From an uncultured Granulosicoccus sp. (GTDB taxonomy: Bacteria > Pseudomonadota > Gammaproteobacteria > Granulosicoccales > Granulosicoccaceae): a stretch of 64,000 nucleotides of DNA. The stretch covers positions 186,001 through 250,000 of the forward strand of contig CANMQI010000006.1 in NCBI GenBank assembly GCA_947499955.1, given 5' to 3'. This document shows positions 25,446-34,287 of this stretch, in pieces. Each line of letters opens with the position of its first letter. Position 1 is the first letter of the stretch. Under the pieces are notes generated by a model. It did no database searches and had not been told where the DNA came from. It saw only the letters and a program-made list of their open reading frames with translations. The position numbers were made by a program, and so were the translations under genes.

Positions 25446-26828
25446 TCACGCGTTGGCGTGTCGTCCCATTGCGTTGTCAATGGCCGTGATGATCTGATCG
25501 ATATCACCTTCATTACAGATCAGTGCCGGACTGAGGCAGATCGTGTTATTGAACCCCGTCAGGCTGCGATTCGTACGTCCGATCACGACGCCCTGCTCCA
25601 TGCAATCAGCCGCAATGGCCATCAGCATCTGCTCTTCTACAGGCTCCTTCGTCTGCCGATCCTTGACCAGTTCCATGCCACAGAACAGTCCCTTGCCGCG
25701 GACATCACCAATCACCTTGTACTTGTTCTGCAGACCGCGCATTTTTTCCATGAGGTATTCCCCCATGCGAGTGGTATTTTCCAGCAGATTCTCGTCTTCA
25801 ATGATGCGCATGGTTTCAAGCGCTGCAGCAGGACCCGCGGCACACCCACCGAAAGTACTGATATCCCGAAAATAGCTCATGGTGTCATCGCTGTCCTTGA
25901 ACTGATTGAATACCTCTTCGGTGGTAACCGTGCAAGCAATGGCGGCGTAACCGCTGGCAACCCCTTTGGCCATTGTGACGATGTCAGGCTTGATGCCATA
26001 GTGCTGGTAACCAAACCACTTGCCGGTACGACCCAGACCGCAGACGACCTCATCGATATGCAGCAGGATGCCGTACTTGGTGCAGATCTCCTGAACAGTC
26101 TCCCAATATCCTTCTGGCGGGGTGATCACGCCACCGCCCGCGGTAACCGGTTCCAACACGATGGAACCCACCGTGTCGGGATCTTCCTTCTGGATGATCG
26201 CCTCGATTTCACGCGCGATGCGCACACCGTATTCGGATTCATCCGGGAATTGGCTGCGATATTCACAGCAATGTGGCACTTCAACGAAGCCTGGGGTAAA
26301 CGGGCCGTACTGATCCTTGCGTTCATTCTGCCCACATGAGGAAAGTGCAGTGATGGACGTGCCATGGTAATCACGATCACGGTACAGAATCTTGTGCTTC
26401 TTGCCATCGTGCTTCATGGCGGCGATCTGACGAACCATCTTGTAGCCTTTCTCGTTGGCTTCCGTACCGGAGTTGGAGAAATACACACGACTCATCCCCG
26501 GCATCTTCGATATCAGGCGCTCTGAGTACTTGATGGCTGGCAGGTTTCCGGCAGAGCCTGCGAAGTAACACATCTCCACCAACTGATCACGCACTGCATT
26601 GGCAATACTTTCACGTCCATAGCCAAGATTGACGGTCCATACAGCACCGGAAACCGCGTCAAGATGCTCTTTGCCATGCTGATCCCAGATGCGCATGCCA
26701 TCGCCCTTGACGATGATCAGTGGGTCTTTCGACTCCAGCGGCTTGTGTGGCGTCAGGTGGTGCCACACATGGGCGCGGTCCATTTCGACCAGATCCTGCA
26801 TGCTGACGTTTTCAGTCGGTTTGTTCAT
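25446..26828 (-). CDS. tpa: Taurine-pyruvate aminotransferase
   Basis: A class III PLP aminotransferase of 460 residues. It transfers the amino group of taurine to pyruvate, giving sulfoacetaldehyde and alanine. The sequence follows known Tpa proteins closely: an early DRAHVWHH segment, WDQHGKEHLDAVSG, SNSGTEANE, HIDEVVCG and the PLP-binding Lys in MAKGVASGY. AGGAG lies 8 bases before ATG 26828, which decides the start; an in-frame upstream start is less likely. No xsc (sulfoacetaldehyde acetyltransferase) or taurine transporter lies in the window, so the pathway would have to be completed elsewhere. A related omega-amino acid:pyruvate transaminase is the alternative. Confidence 0.88.
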   Translation of the reverse strand: MNKPTENVSMQDLVEMDRAHVWHHLTPHKPLESKDPLIIVKGDGMRIWDQHGKEHLDAVSGAVWTVNLGYGRESIANAVRDQLVEMCYFAGSAGNLPAIKYSERLISKMPGMSRVYFSNSGTEANEKGYKMVRQIAAMKHDGKKHKILYRDRDYHGTSITALSSCGQNERKDQYGPFTPGFVEVPHCCEYRSQFPDESEYGVRIAREIEAIIQKEDPDTVGSIVLEPVTAGGGVITPPEGYWETVQEICTKYGILLHIDEVVCGLGRTGKWFGYQHYGIKPDIVTMAKGVASGYAAIACTVTTEEVFNQFKDSDDTMSYFRDISTFGGCAAGPAAALETMRIIEDENLLENTTRMGEYLMEKMRGLQNKYKVIGDVRGKGLFCGMELVKDRQTKEPVEEQMLMAIAADCMEQGVVIGRTNRSLTGFNNTICLSPALICNEGDIDQIITAIDNAMGRHANA

Positions 26829-27021
26829 GGATATGACTCCTGCAAAGGCCCTTGGCAACGCATGCGTGCCTACTGGCAAATGTACTCATGAAAACGGCAG
26901 TCTATCAAGGCTGTCCGCTCGTACGTGGCACCCGTTGGTGTCGAACCCTCGGAGTGATCGATTTAATGGCAAACTATGGAACAGGTATTCCCCCATAAAC
27001 AGTGCCAGCAAAAAGACTAAC

Positions 27022-28032
27022 GTGATACCAGATAAATCACCATTGGGCCAGTCCAGCGGCTGGATTGGTCAGCAACTCAACCGCCCGGAATGTGTTCTGG
27101 CCCATGAATCCGGCCTGCTCCTGATGCCGAACTGGTCAGGCAATGGCGGTATCAGCCTGATAGACAGCCTGGGCGCTACCCGCCACCTGACAAGTCGTCA
27201 TCCATTTCCATTGCGACCGAATGGCATTGCTCTGGAAGACGGCGGCACCGTGCTCCTGGCACATCTGGGTGACACCGATGGTGGAATCTATCGGCTGCAT
27301 GCTGACGGCGAGGTCGATCCTGTGGTCACGACGGTGGAAGGACAGCCCATGCCACCGGCCAATTTCGTGGTGAAGGACAGCAGCGGACGCATCTGGATCA
27401 CAGTGAGTACACGTTTGACGCCGCGTGCCGCGGACTACCGCGCATCCGCCAATACCGGCTTCATTGCCGTGGCGGAACCCGGTGCGAGCGATGCACGCAT
27501 TGTCGCCGATGGTCTTGCCTATACCAATGAATGTGTGATCGATGAAGTCAGGGGTCATGTCTGGGTTAACGAGACCTTCGGCAGAAAACTGACAAGGTTC
27601 GACCTGCATGACACCGGCCCCGTCAGCCTGGATGCGGCACAACTTGTCTGCCGATTCGACTCAGGCACTTACCCTGACGGCCTGGCGCTGGATGAAGAAG
27701 GCTACCTGTGGATCACCAGCATCGTCAGCAACCGGATCATCCGCGCCTCTCCTGCCGGCGAGATGCAACTGATGTTCGAGGATTCCGACGAAGCGCACCT
27801 TCTCTGGACCGAAGAGGCCTACCGCAACGATGCACTGGGTCGCGAGCACCTGGACAAGGCCTGTGGGCAGGTCATGAAAAACATCTCGAATCTGGCTTTC
27901 GGCGGATCTTCCAGACAACACATTTATGTCGGAAACCTGCTGGGAGACTCGATTCCCTGGTTTGAGACCGGCTTCACAGGTGCAGCCCTGCCACACTGGA
28001 ACGTCAATCTGGGCAAACTGGCCGATATCTGA
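27022..28032 (+). CDS. SMP-30/gluconolactonase-family protein
   Basis: A beta-propeller hydrolase of the SMP-30/LRE family, about 336 residues, which usually opens sugar lactones using a bound divalent metal. Family landmarks visible are RPNGIAL, an internal GLAYTNECVID (Asn ligand) and TYPDGLALDEEGYLWIT (the Asp of PDGLA). GTG at 27022 is the best start, but it has no clear ribosome binding site; the frame remains open upstream into the divergent tpa gene. It is convergent with the response regulator, their stops only 4 bp apart. The substrate cannot be told. Confidence 0.78.
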   Translation: MIPDKSPLGQSSGWIGQQLNRPECVLAHESGLLLMPNWSGNGGISLIDSLGATRHLTSRHPFPLRPNGIALEDGGTVLLAHLGDTDGGIYRLHADGEVDPVVTTVEGQPMPPANFVVKDSSGRIWITVSTRLTPRAADYRASANTGFIAVAEPGASDARIVADGLAYTNECVIDEVRGHVWVNETFGRKLTRFDLHDTGPVSLDAAQLVCRFDSGTYPDGLALDEEGYLWITSIVSNRIIRASPAGEMQLMFEDSDEAHLLWTEEAYRNDALGREHLDKACGQVMKNISNLAFGGSSRQHIYVGNLLGDSIPWFETGFTGAALPHWNVNLGKLADI

Positions 28033-28036
28033 ACGA

Positions 28037-28678
28037 CTACTCCAGCGGCACGCCAGCGCGAGCGGCAAAGTACACCGCTTCGGTCCGATTGCGGGCGCCA
28101 AGGGTACGAAAGATCGCAGACAGGTGCGCCTTGACCGTGTTCTGCGAAATATCCATATTGTTCGATATCGTCTTGTTGGGCTTGCCCTGCAGCAGATACG
28201 CCAGAACTTCACGTTGCCGGTCGGACAGCGAGGCCAGCAGGGCCACATCCGTACGTTCGCCATTCTGACTGACATGCAGACCATTGATCATGGCATCCCT
28301 CGGCAGATAAACACCACCGGAGACAATCAGGCGAATGGCGTTGAGAAGCTCATCGTGTGTTGCAGACTTCGTGATGAAGCCCATGGCACCGTTGTCTATA
28401 CAGCGATGAATGACGTTGGGATCCTGTTCCCCTGACAGCACGACAATCGTGGTGTCCGGCGCCTCCTTGCGCAATGTGAGCAGCGAGTCCACGCCCACTG
28501 CGTCATTGAGTTTCAGATCCAGCAGCACCAGATCGATATCTGTCTGATCGGCGAGCAATTCCCGGGCACTGTGCAGATCTTCGGACTCGACCACATCCGG
28601 CGTAGGTGACAGGCTTTGCAGCAAGTGCACCATACCGCTCCGGAAGAGCGTGTGGTCGTCCACTATCAAGATCTTCAT
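28037..28678 (-). CDS. LuxR/NarL-type response regulator
   Basis: A 213-residue regulator with a receiver domain (residues 1-120; acidic pocket VDDH, phospho-acceptor Asp in LVLLDLKL, Thr/Ser in VVLSG, Lys in ITKSA) and a C-terminal GerE/LuxR helix-turn-helix (LSDRQREVLAYLLQGKPNKTISNNMDISQNTVKAHL). ATG at 28678 has GAGG upstream; a GTG three codons earlier is in frame. No sensor kinase is adjacent, so it is an orphan here. All phosphorylation residues are present. Its targets are unknown; it is divergent from ttcA. Confidence 0.92.
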   Translation of the reverse strand: MKILIVDDHTLFRSGMVHLLQSLSPTPDVVESEDLHSARELLADQTDIDLVLLDLKLNDAVGVDSLLTLRKEAPDTTIVVLSGEQDPNVIHRCIDNGAMGFITKSATHDELLNAIRLIVSGGVYLPRDAMINGLHVSQNGERTDVALLASLSDRQREVLAYLLQGKPNKTISNNMDISQNTVKAHLSAIFRTLGARNRTEAVYFAARAGVPLE

Positions 28679-28746
28679 CTCATGCACACCTCGCCGTCAC
28701 GACAATAGCATCGCCAGTCACCGGCTGATAATTTCAAAAGTCAAGT

Positions 28747-29670
28747 GTGTCTCGATTACGGTCACGTTGTCAAACCGGACTACGCCAGGTGACTGAACTG
28801 CTCTACAATGGCAGCCTGCTTCACTCAACCTCCAGACTTCCTGCCTTGTCCAGATTGCCTCCATTGACCAAACGCCTGCAGCGCCAATGCGCCAGGGCGG
28901 TAACCGACTTCAACCTCATCGAGGCGGACGATCGAATCATGGTGTGTCTGTCTGGCGGCAAGGACAGCTATGCCATGCTGGACCTGCTACGACATCTGCA
29001 ACGTGTGGCACCCGTGAACTTCTCACTGATTGCGGTGAATCTGGACCAGAAACAGCCCGGATTTCCCGAGCACATACTGCCTGCCTACCTGACGTCCCTG
29101 GGGGTAGAGTATCGAATCATCGAAGAAGACACCTACAGTATCGTCAAGGACAAGGTACCCGAAGGCAAGACCACCTGCGGGCTCTGCTCTCGTCTTCGTC
29201 GTGGCATTCTGTATCGTGTGGCCGACGAACTGGGTGCCACCAAGATTGCCCTGGGACACCATGCCGACGACTTGCTGGAGACTCTGCTGCTGAACCTGTT
29301 CCATGGAGGCGCCATCAAGACCATGCCGCCCAAACTGCATGCAGATAACGGCAACAATATCGTCATCCGCCCTCTGGCTTACTGTCGTGAGAAAGACCTC
29401 GAAGCCTTCAGCAATCTGCAGGAATACCCGATCATTCCCTGCAATCTCTGTGGATCCCAACCCAATATGCAACGCCAGAACATGAAGCAGATGCTGGCCA
29501 GCTGGGAAGCCGAAAACCCGGAACGAATCGCCTCCATGCTGACGGCGCTGGGCAATGTCACCCCTTCACACCTGCTGGACAAGTCACTCTATGACTTTGA
29601 CAGCAACGAACGTGTGCTGAGTTATCCCCTGCTGACTACCACGGAATTTCCTCTCCGTCGTATGCAATGA
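28747..29670 (+). CDS. ttcA: tRNA 2-thiocytidine synthetase TtcA
   Basis: TtcA thiolates cytidine 32 in certain tRNAs using ATP and an iron-sulfur cluster. The PP-loop SGGKDS, cluster cysteines in CGLC and CNLC, and the HHADD and LHADNG segments identify it. The start is uncertain: GTG 28747 gives 307 residues, whereas GTG 28789 gives an N-terminus closer to the E. coli length. Its last 35 bases overlap the end of the convergent SDR gene. It is divergent from the response regulator. Confidence 0.95.
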   Translation: MSRLRSRCQTGLRQVTELLYNGSLLHSTSRLPALSRLPPLTKRLQRQCARAVTDFNLIEADDRIMVCLSGGKDSYAMLDLLRHLQRVAPVNFSLIAVNLDQKQPGFPEHILPAYLTSLGVEYRIIEEDTYSIVKDKVPEGKTTCGLCSRLRRGILYRVADELGATKIALGHHADDLLETLLLNLFHGGAIKTMPPKLHADNGNNIVIRPLAYCREKDLEAFSNLQEYPIIPCNLCGSQPNMQRQNMKQMLASWEAENPERIASMLTALGNVTPSHLLDKSLYDFDSNERVLSYPLLTTTEFPLRRMQ

Positions 29671-30379
29671 ATCGACCGCTTGGCTGATCGTGCAGGCGCT
29701 CGATCTGTTCGATCAGCAAGCCTGCGGTCTTCGCCGCCGGAAACAACTTGCCCTCAGGTACATTGCGCTGAAACGGCTGAGACAAGGCGGTATCCGTCGT
29801 GCCGGGATGCAGGGCCACCACGCGAATATTCCTGGCCGTACGCGCCCACTCGATGGAAAGGCATTTCAAGGACATGTTCAGCGCAGCCTTCGAGCTTCGG
29901 TAGCTGTACCAGCCTCCCAGCCCATTGTCGCTGATGCTGCCCACTCTGGCAGAGATCGTTGCGAACACGGCAGCGGGAGAGCGGCGCAAGGCCGTTAGAG
30001 CATGCTTGCCCAGCAACAGCGTGGGCAGGCAATTGACTTGCATGCTTCTCATGAAGTGCTCGGGATCGAGATTCCGGATGGACTTTTCAGGCTGATGGAC
30101 ATCATCGTGCAGCATGCCCACACAGTTGATCAGCCAGTCGATCGACCCCATCCCCTCTACCCAGGACTGCACAGCAGACTCATCGGTTGCATCCAACACG
30201 GTCCACTGAAGCTTGCCTGCCGCATCACTCTGTGCCTGTCGAGCGGGGTCCCTGTCGGACTCCACAGGCCGGCGACAGCTGGCGTGAATCACGCCGATAT
30301 CGTCACGCCCGATCAGCTGCTCGATCAACGCCTGGCCGATGCCGCTACTGCCGCCCAGGATGGCTACGGACTTCATCAT
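29636..30379 (-). CDS. Short-chain dehydrogenase/reductase
   Basis: The 247-residue SDR has the cofactor loop LGGSSGIGQ (8-16), an NCVG variant of NNAG ([10 protein letters not shown]), a catalytic Ser (TISARVGS) and YSYRSSK (Tyr-x3-Lys). The order and the C-terminal DGEEIPW segment resemble the CsgA/YciK-like clade of 'cell-cell signalling' SDRs. Substrate unknown. It lies 37 bp after the IalB-like gene on the same strand and probably shares its transcript; its 3' end overlaps ttcA tail to tail by 35 bp. Confidence 0.88.
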   Translation of the reverse strand: MMKSVAILGGSSGIGQALIEQLIGRDDIGVIHASCRRPVESDRDPARQAQSDAAGKLQWTVLDATDESAVQSWVEGMGSIDWLINCVGMLHDDVHQPEKSIRNLDPEHFMRSMQVNCLPTLLLGKHALTALRRSPAAVFATISARVGSISDNGLGGWYSYRSSKAALNMSLKCLSIEWARTARNIRVVALHPGTTDTALSQPFQRNVPEGKLFPAAKTAGLLIEQIERLHDQPSGRFIAYDGEEIPW

Positions 30380-30416
30380 CCTTGCCAGTCGTCGGCCAAC
30401 AGGCGCTTATCGCTCA

Positions 30417-31052
30417 TCACTTCAGGCTGCCGAACGCCTTGGTGAAACCACTCAGTGAAATCGTGGCAATGACTTCGCCCTGATTGATCGCAATGACGGA
30501 AATCTGCGCCTTACTGCCCCGCTTGAGTCGGGCAACCAATTCCCCGTCAATGGGCTCTCGCACCAGGCAACCTTGTTCGGTACATACCTGAAACGGTGCC
30601 GATTCCTGCGGACCGTCATCGATCTTCAAGGAGAGTCCTTCAGGCAGCACCACACCAAGAGGGGTGATGACATCCAGTACGGCGATGGCCGTACGTTCGC
30701 CGACTTCCAGCGGCTCATCCAGTTGACGAATCACCATCTCGAGTACCGGAGTGCCTTCGCTGTCATTACCGATCTGAACCATGGCGCACTGCTTGCCACC
30801 GGCATCACAGGCAACATCCCAGTCACCGTGACGCACGGCATTTCCGGAAACGTTGGGGGATGCCGCCTCGCGTGGGCGCTGTGGCGGCGGAGCTTCCCTG
30901 TCAGCTTGCGGCGCCGCGCCGAGATCCAGCTTGGGTGCAGATTCCTCCGTCGTGCCGAGCTTGAGTCCGCCTGACTGCGCCCAAACCGAACTGACGGACA
31001 GGATGAGGGTCAGCGCTGCCGCCATCAGCAGTGTGGCCAATCGTTCAATCAC
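30417..31052 (-). CDS. IalB-family (invasion-associated locus B) periplasmic protein
   Basis: A 211-residue exported protein: a signal peptide (LMAAALTLILSVSSVWA), a Pro/Arg-rich spacer, then the IalB domain with the two Cys pairs expected to form disulfides (CDAGGKQCAM and CTEQGCLV) and a terminal FSLxGF-like segment. IalB was first described in Bartonella, but the family is widespread in free-living alphaproteobacteria and some gammaproteobacteria, so no virulence role is implied. GTG at 31052 is chosen because AGGGAATC stands just before it; the frame stays open far upstream. A candidate promoter lies at 31098-31126. Confidence 0.8.
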   Translation of the reverse strand: MIERLATLLMAAALTLILSVSSVWAQSGGLKLGTTEESAPKLDLGAAPQADREAPPPQRPREAASPNVSGNAVRHGDWDVACDAGGKQCAMVQIGNDSEGTPVLEMVIRQLDEPLEVGERTAIAVLDVITPLGVVLPEGLSLKIDDGPQESAPFQVCTEQGCLVREPIDGELVARLKRGSKAQISVIAINQGEVIATISLSGFTKAFGSLK

Positions 31053-31097
31053 GTTGATTCCCTGTAGATTTGTTGATTTGAAATGTTCAATCCGACA

Positions 31098-31126
31098 AGT
31101 GTAGGTATGGATGCGCCCAGTCGCAA
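31098..31126 (-). promoter_or_regulatory. Candidate sigma-70 promoter of the IalB-like gene
   Basis: On the minus strand, TTGCGA (31126-31121) and TACACT (31103-31098) are separated by exactly 17 bp, about 45 bp before the GTG start. Each box matches four of six consensus bases. Confidence 0.45.
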
Positions 31127-31137
31127 GATGTAACAAC

Positions 31138-31305
31138 ATGACAAGCCGGACCGATGCCCATGACGCACAGCACTGGAACCCGACGCAGGTACGCGAACTG
31201 ATGCGCATCATTGGCAGAAAAGCTGTCGCCCCGTACACTACCGACACCCGGATCGACGCCGCGACGCGTCAACCAGTCGAACCAACGGAAAGTTCACTTG
31301 CATGA
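31138..31305 (+). CDS. Possible 55-residue ORF coupled to the epimerase gene
   Basis: An ATG at 31138 opens a frame that ends in TGA at 31303-31305, overlapping the epimerase ATG in the classic ATGA arrangement. The product is polar with no recognisable domain (MTSRTDAHDAQHWNP at the start). No Shine-Dalgarno sequence precedes it and it overlaps the divergent IalB promoter area. The coupling overlap is suggestive but could be chance. Confidence 0.25.
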   Translation: MTSRTDAHDAQHWNPTQVRELMRIIGRKAVAPYTTDTRIDAATRQPVEPTESSLA

Positions 31306-32237
31306 TACGTATCGAATCAGACCACTGGCGCCTGTGGTGTAATCCTGACAAGGGTGTGCAATGGCTGGCAGCCGAGGTACAGCGACGACAGCAATGGCAT
31401 GCCGTGGTACCCGATTGTCGTGAGACAGTGCCGGAAGAATCACTGGTCAATGGTCTGCCAGCCGGTCAGTCCGCTGACGCACCGTTACCGGCAGCCAGCT
31501 TCCATATGCTGCCATACAGCAATCGCATCCGTGATGGCCGTTTCCGCTTCGAGCAAGAGACCATACAACTGCAAGACGGTGCCAAGCATGCCATTCACGG
31601 AGCATTGCGCAATCTCCCGTGGCGAGTCCTGTCCAGCGATTCCGGCTCAGTGCGCTGTGCGATCAGCTCCTCGGACCACCCGACCCTGAACTGGCCGTGG
31701 GCCTTCGACGCGCAAATCACGCATGCCATTGATGGCGATACGCTCTCCAGCACGCTGTCAATGACCAATCGGGACACTCGCAACATGCCGGCAGGCTTCG
31801 GCTGGCATCCCTACTTCGTGCGCCATGTCGACGGTGCGACACCGATTCTGACACTACCGGTAAAGGCTGTTTTTCCGGATGAGAATGGGGATTGCCTGCC
31901 CGATGGCCCCGCAACCGAACTGCCGTCAGCTCTGGATTTTCGCAGCCCGCGTGCACTGCACCCCGACCAGCGCATCGATTGCTGCCTGGCAGGGCTGGAA
32001 GGCAGCTGCGTCATCGACTGGCGGGAAGCCGGGATCCGTCTCGACATGACGGCCAGCGAAATCTGCCGCTATCTCATCCTGTACAACCCTGACATGCCCC
32101 ACTTCGCCGTCGAACCGGTTACCAATGCCAATGATGCGTTCAACCTGGCCTCGCAGGGTATTGAATCCGGCATGCAGGTAATCGGCCCAGGGGAGTCACT
32201 CGAGGCGACCATGGTGCTGAAGCTGGAGACCGACTGA
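31302..32237 (+). CDS. Aldose 1-epimerase (GalM-like)
   Basis: A 311-residue mutarotase-fold protein that should interconvert alpha and beta anomers of a hexose. Active-site signatures are present: PYSNRIRDGRF (Arg), HAIHG (His), GFGWHPYF (general-acid His) and the late FAVEPVTNANDAFN segment with the catalytic Glu. The last segment is typical of GalM-type epimerases rather than YeaD. No sugar operon accompanies it, so the sugar is unknown. A hairpin follows the stop. Confidence 0.9.
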   Translation: MIRIESDHWRLWCNPDKGVQWLAAEVQRRQQWHAVVPDCRETVPEESLVNGLPAGQSADAPLPAASFHMLPYSNRIRDGRFRFEQETIQLQDGAKHAIHGALRNLPWRVLSSDSGSVRCAISSSDHPTLNWPWAFDAQITHAIDGDTLSSTLSMTNRDTRNMPAGFGWHPYFVRHVDGATPILTLPVKAVFPDENGDCLPDGPATELPSALDFRSPRALHPDQRIDCCLAGLEGSCVIDWREAGIRLDMTASEICRYLILYNPDMPHFAVEPVTNANDAFNLASQGIESGMQVIGPGESLEATMVLKLETD

Positions 32238-32282
32238 CGCCATACACTTGCCCACCACCGGCAATACAACCCCGTCTGTCAA

Positions 32283-32308
32283 CGGCTCCTGTGATATCGC
32301 AGGAGCCG
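32283..32308. terminator. Palindromic hairpin between convergent genes
   Basis: CGGCTCCTG-tgatatcg-CAGGAGCCG has a 9-bp stem and an internal GATATC palindrome; a second small hairpin GCCAGC-ttcg-GCTGGC follows at 32313-32328. The pair sits between the convergent epimerase and PDZ genes. There is no T run on either side, so Rho-independent activity is uncertain. Confidence 0.5.
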
Positions 32309-32330
32309 CAAGGCCAGCTTCGGCTGGCGC

Positions 32331-33299
32331 TCAGGGTTCCTGCCGAGAAGGGCGCAATGTCACGCCCATGGGACCCCGAAGCATATCGGTGCTGAGCGTC
32401 TGGCCGTCTCGCTCGAATACCAGCTGCACGCTTTCACCGCGCGAGCCCGACCGTGTGGCCTGTTGCAGGTCTTGAACGCCGAAAGTGCGCTCGCCAGCAT
32501 AGCTGATGATGAAATCGCCCGCCTGCAGACCGGCTTGTGAAGCCGCCGAGCCCGTGATGACCGAATCGATGGCAATGCGATTGAAGTTGCCGGCCTCATA
32601 CAGATACTGGTCGTAGAGGCTGTCACCCAGCTCTGCTCGCAGGTCGGGGCGACTCTTCTCCAGCTCTTCAAGACGCTCACTCAGCTGATCGCTGTCCTCC
32701 CAACCTTCACGTGCTGCCTGATCGAACAGCTCCAGCCTTGACAGTTGAAACTGATCATTGCGACTCTGCAGATCACGCGCAGTCTGCTCGTCCAGTCCTG
32801 CTGCCAGCAAGCCTTCAAACTGCCTGTCGGAAGGATCGGAACGAAAGCCGGCACGAGCTGATTCGTCCTCCGCCGACATCTCTTGCACATGTGCAGATAT
32901 CGCATCGCTCGTTGCAAGTTCGGCCGGACCATTCTGTTCGTCGCTGTCCGACACGCGCCGTTCCAACTCGATCAGCTGCCGGTTGAGTGTCAGCAGTGTT
33001 GCCGACAGCTGGGCCCTTTCCTCGGTAGCGGCGTCCAGCGCAAGCTGAAGTTCACGCATGTCGGCGACGGTTGCAGTACCGTCCAGGACGCTGGCGTCGC
33101 TTCCGTTCACGGTTGACGACGGCCTTGAGCCAGCGGCTGCGTCAGGCAACCCGGATTCTGCAGTGGCTGAACTCGGCGGTAACCTTTCTTGCAGTCCCGG
33201 ACCATGGGTTAACATCAGTATCACGATGCAACTCAACGCGCCCGCAACAATCGATATCACCACGTTCGGCAACAAATTTCCTGCTTGACGCTCTTTCAT
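32331..33299 (-). CDS. Membrane-anchored coiled-coil PDZ protein
   Basis: A 322-residue protein with one N-terminal membrane helix (VVISIVAGALSCIVILML), a Ser/Pro-rich linker, a coiled coil (MRELQLALDAATEERAQLSATLLTLNR...), an acidic helical region, and a C-terminal PDZ domain (about 235-320; AIDSVITGSAASQAGLQAGDFIISYAGE). No protease catalytic residues are present, so it looks like an adaptor or scaffold in the periplasm. ATG at 33299 (MKERQ) is chosen over an ATG seven codons upstream on the basis of GGAG spacing. It is divergent from the glycerophosphodiesterase. Function unknown. Confidence 0.75.
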   Translation of the reverse strand: MKERQAGNLLPNVVISIVAGALSCIVILMLTHGPGLQERLPPSSATAESGLPDAAAGSRPSSTVNGSDASVLDGTATVADMRELQLALDAATEERAQLSATLLTLNRQLIELERRVSDSDEQNGPAELATSDAISAHVQEMSAEDESARAGFRSDPSDRQFEGLLAAGLDEQTARDLQSRNDQFQLSRLELFDQAAREGWEDSDQLSERLEELEKSRPDLRAELGDSLYDQYLYEAGNFNRIAIDSVITGSAASQAGLQAGDFIISYAGERTFGVQDLQQATRSGSRGESVQLVFERDGQTLSTDMLRGPMGVTLRPSRQEP

Positions 33300-33396
33300 G
33301 CTGACTTTTGCTCTCCACATTGAAACAGGAACCGCTGGCCAAGCCGGGCCTTGTCGTTACAGATACGTATTCCACCAGTCAGAGTGATCAATTGTA

Positions 33397-34200
33397 ATGA
33401 ATAACGGACCACTGCCACCTGCCAGATTGGCAATAGACGTCTATGCGCATCGTGGCAGCACGGTGCTTGCGCCCGAGAACACGCTGCCGGCTTTCGAGCT
33501 GGCATTGAGTCATGGAGCTGATGTACTTGAAATCGATGTTCGTCTGAGCCGGGACGGTCACGTGATGGTCACCCATGATGCCCGGGTAGATCGCACCTGC
33601 AATGAAACCGGTGCAGTGGCTGACATGACGCTGGGACAGCTCAAACGGCTGGATGCCGGATATCACTTCAAGGATCTGCAGGGCCGAGCCAGCCGCGGTG
33701 AAGGTGTCTGCCTGATGACACTCGATGACTTGTTCGAACGCTTCCCCGATACCCGAATCAATGTGGATATCAAGGACAATTCTCCCGAGGCCGCCCTGGC
33801 AGTTGCCCAGAGCATCGAACGCTGCGGCGCCAGCGGCCGGGTGAACGTCGGCAGCTTTCACGCACCAGCGCTCCAGCACTTCAGGCAGCGCGCTCCCGAG
33901 GTGACAACCGCAGCCAGCCAGCAAGAGGTGGCACAGTTGTACTTTTTTGGCAGGCGACAGGCACACCCCCTCGCCTATGAATACCTGCAGATTCCCACCA
34001 GCTATTTTGGTATACCACTGGCAGCTCCCCGCTTCATGCAACGCGCGCGTCGACGCAATATCAATCTCGTCTACTGGACCATCAACGATACCGCCACGAT
34101 GACGCGACTGGTTGAGCGAGGTGCTCACGGCCTGGTGACAGACCGGGTGGACCTTGCCTGCAGACTTCTGGGTAAATCAGGGCCAGACAGGCAGAGCTGA
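33397..34200 (+). CDS. Glycerophosphodiester phosphodiesterase
   Basis: A 267-residue TIM-barrel GDPD that releases glycerol-3-phosphate from glycerophosphodiesters. Catalytic features are all visible: YAHRGSTVLAPENTLPAF (His, Arg, Glu, Asn), EIDVRLSRDG (metal Glu and Asp), VTHD (second His) and NVDIKD (third metal ligand). There is no signal peptide, so it is a cytoplasmic UgpQ-like enzyme rather than periplasmic GlpQ. The C-terminal YWTIND is also typical. No ribosome binding site is obvious. Confidence 0.93.
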   Translation: MNNGPLPPARLAIDVYAHRGSTVLAPENTLPAFELALSHGADVLEIDVRLSRDGHVMVTHDARVDRTCNETGAVADMTLGQLKRLDAGYHFKDLQGRASRGEGVCLMTLDDLFERFPDTRINVDIKDNSPEAALAVAQSIERCGASGRVNVGSFHAPALQHFRQRAPEVTTAASQQEVAQLYFFGRRQAHPLAYEYLQIPTSYFGIPLAAPRFMQRARRRNINLVYWTINDTATMTRLVERGAHGLVTDRVDLACRLLGKSGPDRQS

Positions 34201-34287
34201 CTCGTTCGTGCCTTCCAGGCTGGCAGTGGCCGCACCTGAATGGCACAGAGACGGGGAACCATTCAACACAGGGCTCGGGCCTTGGCC

